This document shows, in pieces, positions 6,110-13,840 of a DNA stretch of 27,690 nucleotides (positions within the stretch are counted from its first letter, which is position 1; each line of letters begins with the position of its first letter). This DNA comes from CAZTKP01 sp964614215. GTDB taxonomy: Bacteria; UBP6; UBA1177. The stretch is from assembly GCA_964614215.1 (NCBI GenBank), contig CAZTKP010000018.1, forward strand, positions 1 to 27,690. The letters are read 5' to 3'. Position numbers and translations under genes: made by a program. A model generated the notes under the pieces. That model was not told the origin of the DNA. It did not search any database and worked only from the letters and a program-made list of their open reading frames with translations.

Positions 6110-7410
6110 AAACCGAATCCTTTATCGGTTTCAGATATCTCTGGAACACAAGAAAAACAAGATTTGTAAGTGTAATTACAGTTATCTGTGTTCTGGGGAT
6201 AGCTATCGGTGTTGCGGCTCTTATTGTTGTCCAGTCAGTCATGGACGGACTTCAGAACAGAATGAAATCCACGATTCTGGGAGCAAGAACTCATATTACG
6301 GTCGAACAGGAGACTGATCATTTTTCAGACTATATGACTGTTGCCGAAAAGATTAGAAAGATCGAAGGAATTAAAGGCGTTACGCCGATAGTTAGCAGGG
6401 AGGTCATCATATCTTCCGATAGCGAGATGACAGGAGCAGTTCTTAATGGAGTCGATTTTAAGACAGCTTCCTCTGCTCTTCTTTTTCCGGATCAGATAAC
6501 AAAGGGATCTCTGGGGTGTATTGAGGATCCTGACACCTGCCCGCAGATCGTTAAAAGGCTTGCGACAAAGCCGATGGATCTTTTTAAGGACGGTCAGAAA
6601 GGTGATAATAAGGGAAAACTCAAGGGAATTGCGATTGGAAAAGAGCTGGCAAATTATTTTGGTCTTGATGTCGGTGATGTTCTCAAGATCATCAGTCCTG
6701 TCGGTGGAGGTATGGGGCCTGCAGGGCCTGTTCCGCTTGTAAGAACTTTTCGTGTCGGCGCTATTTTCTTCAGCGGACTTTACGAATATGATCTGGGTTA
6801 CATCTACACTACTCTTGAGAATTCTCAGGATTTTTTCTCGACGGAAGGAAGTGTGGATTCACTAGGCATAAGACTGGAAGATGTCTATAAAGTCGAGGAA
6901 GCACAGGAGCTTATTAAGAATTCTCTCGGGGGAAAATTTCATTTGACGAACTGGAAAGAGATGAACAAACAGCTTTTCGGTGCTCTGGAGATGGAAAAGA
7001 TAGTCTGGTTCCTTATCCTGGGTTTTATCGTGCTCATTGCTGCGTTTAATATAATTTCCGCGCTGATAATGATGGTGATGGGAAAAAGGGACGAAATAGC
7101 GATAATGAGAGCAATGGGATTCAGCTCAAAGTCGGTAATGAAGATATTTATGATAGACGGATTTGTTATCGGACTTACGGGAACGATTCTTGGTATGCTG
7201 GCCGGTTATGCCGGAAGTGCCTTTCTTAACGGACTCAAACTGGGGGTCGCTAAGGATGTTTACTATATTGATACTATCCCTGCCGATATGTCTGTTTCGA
7301 CCTTTCTCATTGCAGGGGTAGGCTCAATGATCATAACGCTTATTGCAACCATCTATCCGGGCAGAAAGGCTGCGGCACTTAAACCTGCGGAGGCGCTCAG
7401 ACATGACTGA
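6106..7410 (+). CDS. lolC: LolC/LolE-type lipoprotein-releasing permease (first paralogue)
   Basis: A 434-residue inner-membrane subunit of the LolCDE ABC transporter, which extracts mature lipoproteins from the inner membrane for delivery to the outer membrane. It has an N-terminal membrane helix (about 20-45, 'VLGIAIGVAALIVVQSVMDG'), a large periplasmic domain, and an FtsX-type C-terminal region with three helices ('ILGFIVLIAAFNIISALIMM', 'GFVIGLTGTILGMLAGY', and one near 400). The GTG start overlaps the lysS stop by 4 nt. C138 and C145 in the periplasmic domain recur at identical positions in the next gene. The choice of lolC rather than lolE is by position only. Confidence 0.9.
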   Translation: MKTESFIGFRYLWNTRKTRFVSVITVICVLGIAIGVAALIVVQSVMDGLQNRMKSTILGARTHITVEQETDHFSDYMTVAEKIRKIEGIKGVTPIVSREVIISSDSEMTGAVLNGVDFKTASSALLFPDQITKGSLGCIEDPDTCPQIVKRLATKPMDLFKDGQKGDNKGKLKGIAIGKELANYFGLDVGDVLKIISPVGGGMGPAGPVPLVRTFRVGAIFFSGLYEYDLGYIYTTLENSQDFFSTEGSVDSLGIRLEDVYKVEEAQELIKNSLGGKFHLTNWKEMNKQLFGALEMEKIVWFLILGFIVLIAAFNIISALIMMVMGKRDEIAIMRAMGFSSKSVMKIFMIDGFVIGLTGTILGMLAGYAGSAFLNGLKLGVAKDVYYIDTIPADMSVSTFLIAGVGSMIITLIATIYPGRKAAALKPAEALRHD

Positions 7411-8695
7411 ACTGGTTAGAATGATAGCTCTGAGATACCTCATTCAGGGTAGGAAAAAGGGAACACTTTCCTTTATTTCCATTGTGTCGGTAACCGGTCT
7501 GGCACTAGGAGTCGCCTCTTTGATAATTGTTCTTTCAGTGATGGACGGGTTTCTCAATGAAATGACAAAAACTGTTCTAAGTTCGACCTCTCATGCAAAT
7601 ATCTACAAACTTACGGGCAGCTTTGACGATCATAAAAGTCTTGCTTCACGCATAAGAGAGATCGAGGGCGTTAAAGGGGCTCAACCACTTGTTTTTAATG
7701 AAGTTCTTGTTACTTCGGGAAAAGAGATAGCCGGCGCGATACTCAACGGTGTCGACAGCAAGTACTCTTTGATATCAAACGTCCCCAACACCGTTAAACA
7801 GGGTTCTTTTGAGTGTCTTGACCCTGAAAAGAACTGTGTGCGATCAGAAAAGGATGAGCATGCCCAGGCCGTTGCTGATTTTCTGGAAGAGGATTACAAG
7901 GTTTATCCTGTGGTAATCGGTAGCGATATGGCCCGGAAACTGAAAGTTAAGATTAACTCCGCGATAACACTGGTGAGTTCAAAAGGTTCTGCATCCTATA
8001 AGGACGGAGTTGTCCCTGTGAGCAGGAACTTTAAAGTTGTCGGGATCTTTGATACAGGGCTGCATGACTATGACTCACGATTTATCTACACTGATATCAA
8101 GGCTGCTCAGAAGTTTCTGGATATAGGAAACAAGGTCAGTTTTGTTTCTATCCGGGTGAATGACATTAAGGACCTCGAAAAAATAAAAGGAAAGATCACG
8201 GCAGTTTCCGGCGGATTTCCATACGCTGTTCAGGACTGGGAAGAGATGCACAGAACAACTTTTAAATTCTTAAGACTTCAGAAAGTTGTTATGTTCATAA
8301 TTCTGGGATTTATCATTCTTGTGGCTTCTTTTGGAATAATTACGACACTTATAATGTTGGTTATAAGCAAGAAAAGGGAAATTTCAGTTTTAAGGTCTCT
8401 TGGTGTGAAAAGAAGTACGATCAGCGGTATTTTTATGCTTGACGGGTTTATTGTCGGTCTGTCCGGAACCATGCTGGGTGCTATCCTCGCGGTTATCGGC
8501 TGTATTTTTCTGCAGAAGATAGAGTTTCCGCTTAGCAAGGAAGTCTACTTTTTTTCATATATGCCTGTTGAGATGTCTGTGCTGACATTTTTGTCTGTGA
8601 TGGGTGTTTCACTGATAATATCAATAATTGCAACACTTTATCCAAGTGTTAAAGCTTCAGGAATAACTCCGATAGAGGGACTAAGATATGAGTGA
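7403..8695 (+). CDS. lolE: LolC/LolE-type lipoprotein-releasing permease (second paralogue)
   Basis: A 430-residue paralogue of the preceding protein, with the same plan: N-terminal helix ('VTGLALGVASLIIVLSVMDG'), periplasmic domain, and three C-terminal FtsX-type helices ('FIILGFIILVASFGIITTLI' and others). It probably pairs with the first permease as a LolC/LolE heterodimer. I chose ATG 7403: GGAGG at 7389-7393 lies 9 nt upstream, the reading starts 'MTELVRMIALRYL', and the 20 extra residues of the longer frame lie inside the preceding gene and are not hydrophobic. The gene overlaps lolC and lolD by 8 nt each. C138 and C145 match the first paralogue. The lolE name is positional. Confidence 0.9.
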   Translation: MTELVRMIALRYLIQGRKKGTLSFISIVSVTGLALGVASLIIVLSVMDGFLNEMTKTVLSSTSHANIYKLTGSFDDHKSLASRIREIEGVKGAQPLVFNEVLVTSGKEIAGAILNGVDSKYSLISNVPNTVKQGSFECLDPEKNCVRSEKDEHAQAVADFLEEDYKVYPVVIGSDMARKLKVKINSAITLVSSKGSASYKDGVVPVSRNFKVVGIFDTGLHDYDSRFIYTDIKAAQKFLDIGNKVSFVSIRVNDIKDLEKIKGKITAVSGGFPYAVQDWEEMHRTTFKFLRLQKVVMFIILGFIILVASFGIITTLIMLVISKKREISVLRSLGVKRSTISGIFMLDGFIVGLSGTMLGAILAVIGCIFLQKIEFPLSKEVYFFSYMPVEMSVLTFLSVMGVSLIISIIATLYPSVKASGITPIEGLRYE

Positions 8696-9368
8696 TAACA
8701 AAATTCTGACAATGCAGGATATAAGAAAATCCTATACTGTCGAGGGAAAGACCATAGATGTCCTGAAGGGTGTTTCTCTTTCACTTGAAAGGGGAGAGAG
8801 AGTTTCTCTTACCGGAAAGAGCGGTGCGGGGAAATCAACTCTTCTGAACATAATGGGAACCCTTGAAAGGCCTGATAGTGGCGAAATACTTCTTGACGGA
8901 ACGGATCCCTCAAAGATGGGTGACAGCAAGTTAAGCCGGTTTAGAAACAGAGAGATAGGAATAGTTTTTCAGTTTCATCATCTTCTTCCTGAATTTACCG
9001 CTCTTGAAAATGTTGCGATCCCTCTGATGATCTCTGTTTCAAAAAAGGAGGCTTTTAAAAGAGCGCAGGGAGTTCTTGAAAGAGTGGGACTAGGTGAAAG
9101 AATGGAGCATAAACCTGCGGAACTTTCAGGTGGAGAACAGCAGAGAGTGGCAATAGCAAGAGCCGTTTCCACAGAGCCTTCGCTGCTTCTTATGGATGAA
9201 CCGACAGGAAATCTGGACAATGACACAGGAAAAATGATAATAGACCTCATCCTTTCAATTGCGCAGGAGAGGGATTTGACAACTTTGTTCGTTACTCACA
9301 ACAGGAAATTCGCTTCTGAGATGGGTAGGATAATCGAGCTTGAAAATGGAGTGATCCGGAACACATGA
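8688..9368 (+). CDS. lolD: Lipoprotein-releasing system ATPase LolD
   Basis: A 226-residue ABC ATPase that powers the adjacent Lol permeases from the cytoplasmic face. All ABC motifs are intact: Walker A 'GKSGAGKST' (43-51), Q-loop Q95 in 'FQFHHLLPEFTALENV' (the LolD/MacB-type sequence), signature 'LSGGEQ' (146-151), Walker B 'LLLMDEPTGNLD' (from 166) and switch histidine H204 in 'FVTHN'. The ATG overlaps the end of lolE by 8 nt; its TGA overlaps the bamA start (ATGA). The family cannot be separated from FtsE/MacB-like ATPases by motifs alone, but two LolC/E permeases immediately upstream settle it. Confidence 0.95.
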   Translation: MSDNKILTMQDIRKSYTVEGKTIDVLKGVSLSLERGERVSLTGKSGAGKSTLLNIMGTLERPDSGEILLDGTDPSKMGDSKLSRFRNREIGIVFQFHHLLPEFTALENVAIPLMISVSKKEAFKRAQGVLERVGLGERMEHKPAELSGGEQQRVAIARAVSTEPSLLLMDEPTGNLDNDTGKMIIDLILSIAQERDLTTLFVTHNRKFASEMGRIIELENGVIRNT

Positions 9369-11695
9369 AGAAACTTTTATTTATCCTGCTGATATTTTTC
9401 TGCTCAGCTGTAAATGCTCTGACAATTGAAAAAGTTGAGGTCCGGGGCGGTATCAGAACAGAGACATCCGTTATTACAGACCCTTTTTCCGGCAAGAAGG
9501 ATTTTAGCGAAGAAGAGATTGATGCGATTTTTAAAAAGATCATAAAGCTCAATATTTTTCAGGATATATCCATCTATTACGACAAGAAGACCAAGACTCT
9601 GAGATTTGAAGTTGTGGAACATCCTGTCATTTCAAAAGTGTCTTTTACCGGTAATGACAAGATAGACCTTGAGGATATTGAAGAGGTGGTTTCTGTCAGA
9701 AAGAACGAGCTTCTTGATGTTTCAAAAATAGAAAGAGATGTTCAGAGCATAATGGGAGTCTACCGTGATAAGGGTTTTCTCATGGCACAGGTCAACTACG
9801 ACCTGAAGAAGAACGAAAAGAAGAGAGAGGCCTTTGTCACTTTCAGGATCGTTGAGGGAAGCAAAAGCAGGGTAAAGAAGATAAATATTGTGGGAAACAA
9901 GAATCTTGCAGACAGTTTTCTCAAGCAGAATCTTAATACTCAGGAAGATGGTCTGTTCTCGTATTTTCAGGACGGCGGTTATCAGAAAAAACTTCTTGAA
10001 GAAGATGTTGCGAGGCTCATGTACTTCTACAATGATGAAGGCTATGTGAACGTGAAGGTCAACAAGCCTACGCTGACCTTATCTCCTGACAAGAAGGATA
10101 TCTACATAACTTTTGTTGTTAATGAGGGCCTCAGATACAGAGTCGGAGATTTCAAGATAAGCGGTGACACTCTTGATAACGGAAAGATGCCTGATTTCAG
10201 GTTCTCACTTGACAAAGGTGACTGGTATAAGCACACCCTGCTGATCCGTGATGTTGAAAGAGTTAAGGCGATCTACGGTGATGAAGGCTACCCTTTTGTC
10301 CAGATCCTTCCGGATAGAAGACTGAACGATAAGGACCGGATAGTCGATATAAACTTTATTATTCAGAAAGGAAAAAAGGCAAAGGTCGAAAGGATAGATA
10401 TTGCCGGAAACGCCAGATCAAGAGATAAGGTTATCAGGCGGGAAATGGTTCTTTACGAAGGTGAACTTTACAGTTACACCGGAGAAAAAAGATCAGAGGA
10501 GAGACTGAAAAGGACAGGCTTCTATGATGAGGTCAAGATAGAGATAAAGGAAGGAAGCAGTCCTGATCTGGTAAAGGTTCTTGTAACAGTTACTGAAAGA
10601 AAGAGCGGAACGTTCAATGTGGGGGCAGGCTTTTCAACATTTGAAAGTTTTGTCTTCAATGCGAGAATTGACCAGAACAACTTTCTGGGTTACGGTCAGA
10701 ACATGAGTCTTTCCGGGCAGATAAGTAAGATCAAGAGAGAGCTTTCTCTAAGTTTTTACGAGCCTTATTTTCTTGATTACAACATTTCTCTCAATACTTC
10801 TTTCTTCTACAGGTATCTGAACTATGATTCAGATCTTTATGAATATTATGCCGACTACAATCAGAACAGCTACGGTTTCAGTTTCACGTTTGGATTTCCT
10901 TTCTGGAGATACTTCAGAGCGTACACAGGATACAGGTTGAGAAAGGTGGATATAAACGGTGCGACAGAAAATCAGATGAACTATCTTTACCGTGATCTTC
11001 TGACATCTTCTCTTATCTTTATGCTTTCTGTCGATACCAGAAATGACAGAATGTTCGCTACAAAAGGTATTTATGTTCTCGGCAGTTCTGAGGTTGCCGC
11101 AAGGTTTCTCGGAAGTGATGAGGACATTCTTAAACTTGATCTTAATTTCAGGTTCTATCAGGAGCTTTTCTGGGGGATCGTCTTTAAAACGAACATAGAA
11201 CTGGGATACAATATTCATCTTCAGAATAAGGCGCTGCCTTTTTCCGAGAGATTCAGGCTTGGCGGAATGTACAGCATAAGAGGTTATCCTTTTTATTCGA
11301 TCGGACCTAAAGATGACGGAACTGATAGTGAATACAACGTTCCATCTGACGGAAAAGATCCGACAAGCAGCACATATCCATACGTTATCGGCGGAAACAA
11401 GCAGTTCATTATGAACAACGAACTTGAAATTCCGCTTGTGAAGGCCATGAGGCTTAACCTTGTCGGCTTTCTGGATATTGGAAATACATGGGCAAGAAAT
11501 GAGAATATGTTCTACATAAATGGCAAGGATCAGGATGAGTACGGACTTCCTCTGGGACTTTTCTGGAGTGCGGGCTTCGGTGTACGCTGGGTTACACCTA
11601 TTGCGCCGCTTTCCTTTGAATGGGGATTTCCGCTTACTCCGAGACCGGGAGATCCGAAGTTCCAGTTTGAATTTAATATAAAGAACTCTTTCTAG
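9365..11695 (+). CDS. bamA: Outer-membrane protein assembly factor BamA (YaeT/Omp85)
   Basis: A 776-residue outer-membrane protein, the core of the BAM complex that folds beta-barrel proteins into the outer membrane. Signal peptide at 1-18 ('FFCSAVNA'). About five POTRA domains fill residues 19-410, several with the typical 'VRGGIRTE', 'FTGNDKI', 'IVGNKNL' and 'IAGNARSR' starts. The 16-strand barrel domain occupies about 411-776. The conserved loop-6 motif is 'IRGY' at 638-641. The protein ends in Phe, as expected for a barrel recognised by BAM. Length is near the family norm of about 800. ATG 9365 overlaps the lolD stop. No other Bam subunit gene is in the window. Confidence 0.96.
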   Translation: MKKLLFILLIFFCSAVNALTIEKVEVRGGIRTETSVITDPFSGKKDFSEEEIDAIFKKIIKLNIFQDISIYYDKKTKTLRFEVVEHPVISKVSFTGNDKIDLEDIEEVVSVRKNELLDVSKIERDVQSIMGVYRDKGFLMAQVNYDLKKNEKKREAFVTFRIVEGSKSRVKKINIVGNKNLADSFLKQNLNTQEDGLFSYFQDGGYQKKLLEEDVARLMYFYNDEGYVNVKVNKPTLTLSPDKKDIYITFVVNEGLRYRVGDFKISGDTLDNGKMPDFRFSLDKGDWYKHTLLIRDVERVKAIYGDEGYPFVQILPDRRLNDKDRIVDINFIIQKGKKAKVERIDIAGNARSRDKVIRREMVLYEGELYSYTGEKRSEERLKRTGFYDEVKIEIKEGSSPDLVKVLVTVTERKSGTFNVGAGFSTFESFVFNARIDQNNFLGYGQNMSLSGQISKIKRELSLSFYEPYFLDYNISLNTSFFYRYLNYDSDLYEYYADYNQNSYGFSFTFGFPFWRYFRAYTGYRLRKVDINGATENQMNYLYRDLLTSSLIFMLSVDTRNDRMFATKGIYVLGSSEVAARFLGSDEDILKLDLNFRFYQELFWGIVFKTNIELGYNIHLQNKALPFSERFRLGGMYSIRGYPFYSIGPKDDGTDSEYNVPSDGKDPTSSTYPYVIGGNKQFIMNNELEIPLVKAMRLNLVGFLDIGNTWARNENMFYINGKDQDEYGLPLGLFWSAGFGVRWVTPIAPLSFEWGFPLTPRPGDPKFQFEFNIKNSF

Positions 11696-11705
11696 GGAGG
11701 ATTTT

Positions 11706-12197
11706 ATGAAAGTAAGAATTTTAGTTGCACTTTTCGTACTTCTGAGCGTTGCACCGGTTTATGCACTTAAGATCGCATGCGTGGATATGCAGAAAGTGTG
11801 GGAAAGCTCAAAAGAGATCGAAGTTGAAAAGAAAAAGATGGAAAGAATGCTTAAGGAAAGTCAGGATGCTTTGAAGAAAAAAGAAGCAGAGCTTAGACAG
11901 CTTCAGGAGAGAGCTAAAAAGGAAGCGGCAATGGCTACTGAAGAAGCAAAGAGAGCTATGGCTGAAGAATATCAGAGAAAGATGCTTGAATTCCAGCAGA
12001 TGTATCAGGAAAAACAGAAACTTCTTTCTGATAAAGATGTGAAGGCCCAAGCTGATTTTGTGGAAAAAGTGAAAAAGATAGCCATGAAGATCGCTATTAA
12101 AAAAGGTTACGATGTTGTACTTGCAAAGGAACACACACTCTACATTGATGATAAGCACGATATTACAAAAACTGTTATAAATGCGGTCAATAAGTAA
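11706..12197 (+). CDS. ompH: OmpH/Skp-family periplasmic chaperone
   Basis: A 163-residue exported protein: signal peptide (1-20, cleavage after 'VYA'), then 'LKIACVDMQKVWESSKE', the conserved OmpH/Skp opening. Next comes a long charged helical hairpin (about 40-125, rich in Glu, Lys, Ala and Gln), which forms the tentacles, and a short beta/alpha cap at the end ('GYDVVLAKEHTLYIDD'). By family knowledge it is a trimeric chaperone that keeps unfolded outer-membrane proteins soluble on the way to BamA, encoded just upstream. GGGAGG (11695-11700) precedes the ATG and overlaps the bamA stop, so expression of the two is linked. Length is typical. Confidence 0.93.
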   Translation: MKVRILVALFVLLSVAPVYALKIACVDMQKVWESSKEIEVEKKKMERMLKESQDALKKKEAELRQLQERAKKEAAMATEEAKRAMAEEYQRKMLEFQQMYQEKQKLLSDKDVKAQADFVEKVKKIAMKIAIKKGYDVVLAKEHTLYIDDKHDITKTVINAVNK

Positions 12198-12902
12198 TTG
12201 AAAGCTTTTGCTGTTCTAGTCACAAACTGTGCAGGCCGGAAAGGGCTTCTTGCCGAGCACGGACTTTCTCTGTTTATCCGGCACGATTCAGGAGACATTC
12301 TTCTTGATACCGGAGCCGGACCTCTTTTTCTGGATAACGCCTCGTTCATGAATCTGCCGATCGAAAACATTGATCTCGCTGTGCTTTCACACGATCACTG
12401 GGACCACAATGGCGGAATCCCGGCTCTAAGCAGGGTATTCTCCATGATATCGAAGAGTTGTCCCGTTTACCATCCTGATGACTATGAATCTCCTAAGCTT
12501 CCCGCACTTGCTTTTAAAAGTGTGAGTGAAAGTTTCAGTATCAAAGATAATATCCATCTGGTTGTCACAACAGGTAAGTATGCAGGCAAAGACGGAACAA
12601 TAGATATAAGAGAAGTTTCTCTGATAGTTGATGACACCCTTTTTATCGGCTGCTGTCATTCAGGATTTAAAGCCATTGTTAAAGAAGCTATGAAATTTTC
12701 AAAGATCAGGACCATCGCCGGAGGATTTCACAATCATTCGCAGGATGATCCGCAGCTTGAAAAGTCTGCGGAGTTTTTAAAAAGTTGCGGTATTGAAAAA
12801 GTTATTATTATGCACTGCTCTTCTTACAGGTTTTTCATGCATCTGGAAAAAGCGGGAATTGAAGCAAAAGTTGCAAGTGTGGGTCACAGTTTTAATTTCT
12901 GA
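12198..12902 (+). CDS. Metallo-beta-lactamase-fold hydrolase (COG1237-like)
   Basis: A 234-residue cytoplasmic protein with the metal-binding HxHxDH motif 'HDHWDH' (65-70), 'LLDTGAG' before it, a further likely ligand H154 in 'GCCHSGF', and 'GGFHNHSQ' and 'IIMHCSSY' later. The pattern 'LxTNCAGRKGLLAEHGLS' at the N-terminus and the GC(C/S)HxG element resemble the COG1237 group, annotated as dihydropterin-related ribofuranosylaminobenzene phosphate synthases. The true substrate is unknown. It begins with TTG directly after the ompH TAA with no gap and no clear ribosome site, so it probably depends on re-initiation after ompH. No signal peptide. Confidence 0.85.
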   Translation: MKAFAVLVTNCAGRKGLLAEHGLSLFIRHDSGDILLDTGAGPLFLDNASFMNLPIENIDLAVLSHDHWDHNGGIPALSRVFSMISKSCPVYHPDDYESPKLPALAFKSVSESFSIKDNIHLVVTTGKYAGKDGTIDIREVSLIVDDTLFIGCCHSGFKAIVKEAMKFSKIRTIAGGFHNHSQDDPQLEKSAEFLKSCGIEKVIIMHCSSYRFFMHLEKAGIEAKVASVGHSFNF

Positions 12903-12913
12903 AGGTAAATATC

Positions 12914-13840
12914 TTGGATCGGGTTCTGCTCAGAAAAGTTCTTGCAAGATGGAACATAGATCTCGCTGATATTATTCATGAAAATATTCCCGGCTCACCT
13001 GAAAGAGCTTCAGACAGATTCGTAGTTAAAGATACGGAACAAAGAAAGTATATTGTTGAAAAACATCATTTCTGGAATAAAGAACGAAAGGTGAAAATAG
13101 CTAATAATATCAAAGCCATAGGTCATCGGGGTTTTTCTGCCTGCCAACCATATCTCGTTTCACAAAACGGTGCGGAAGTTGAAGAGATAGATAACAGATG
13201 CTGGATGGTTCAACCATTTATCTATAACGATCGGTTACTTCGTCCGGACTATCTGGATGATGGTGAAATGGGGCGAAACTGCGCCTGCCTGCTTATTGAT
13301 CTGAAGTCTTTCTGGAAAGCTGATCTTTATGAAACTGTTGAAGATTTTGATCTTAAAGAACATACTGAAAATTTAATAGAAAAACTTAAAGGTTCAAGAC
13401 ACATAGATAGAGACCTCTCGCAGATAATTCAAGTGATAAAAGAGCAATTTATTCCAAAACTTAACGCAGTTGAAAAAGTTTTCAGTCACGGTGACCTTCA
13501 TCCGATAAATATTCTGTGGAAAGATAATAAAGTAAAAGCTGTCATAGACTGGGAGTTTTCCGGTTTCAGACACGAATTTACCGATATCGCAAATCTATTA
13601 GGCTGTCTGGGTTTTGAACATCCTACGGCATTTAAGCGCGATTTTTTCATTAGTCTGATGGAAGAGCTTGATAAAAATGACTATTTTTCAAAAGAGGTCA
13701 GAAAAAGCCTCTTTCTTTATGTCTTCGGATTCAGATTTTCTGCCTGGCTCAATGAATGGCATAAGAAGAATGATAAAAAAATGGTCGAACTTGAACTGGA
13801 TTATCTGGAAATCCTTCTTGATAACTTAAACAGATGCTGA
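12914..13840 (+). CDS. APH-family phosphotransferase (aminoglycoside/choline kinase-like)
   Basis: A 308-residue protein of the APH protein-kinase-like fold (PF01636 type). The catalytic loop is 'HGDLHPINIL' (H192, D194, N199) and the metal-binding aspartate is D212 in 'VIDWEFSGF'. The N-lobe carries 'RFVVKDTEQRKYIVEK' with a candidate ATP-binding lysine. Such enzymes phosphorylate small molecules (antibiotics, choline, sugars, homoserine); the substrate here cannot be told, and resistance should not be assumed. The start is TTG 12914, with AAGGT about 7 nt upstream and an 11-nt gap after the MBL gene. Last gene of the operon; its 3' end overlaps the convergent sensor-kinase gene by 15 nt. 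Confidence 0.8.
   Translation: MDRVLLRKVLARWNIDLADIIHENIPGSPERASDRFVVKDTEQRKYIVEKHHFWNKERKVKIANNIKAIGHRGFSACQPYLVSQNGAEVEEIDNRCWMVQPFIYNDRLLRPDYLDDGEMGRNCACLLIDLKSFWKADLYETVEDFDLKEHTENLIEKLKGSRHIDRDLSQIIQVIKEQFIPKLNAVEKVFSHGDLHPINILWKDNKVKAVIDWEFSGFRHEFTDIANLLGCLGFEHPTAFKRDFFISLMEELDKNDYFSKEVRKSLFLYVFGFRFSAWLNEWHKKNDKKMVELELDYLEILLDNLNRC

Noticed and set aside
12914..13840. Antibiotic resistance gene
   Set aside because: The APH fold covers many housekeeping kinases; nothing in the sequence or context indicates an aminoglycoside substrate.
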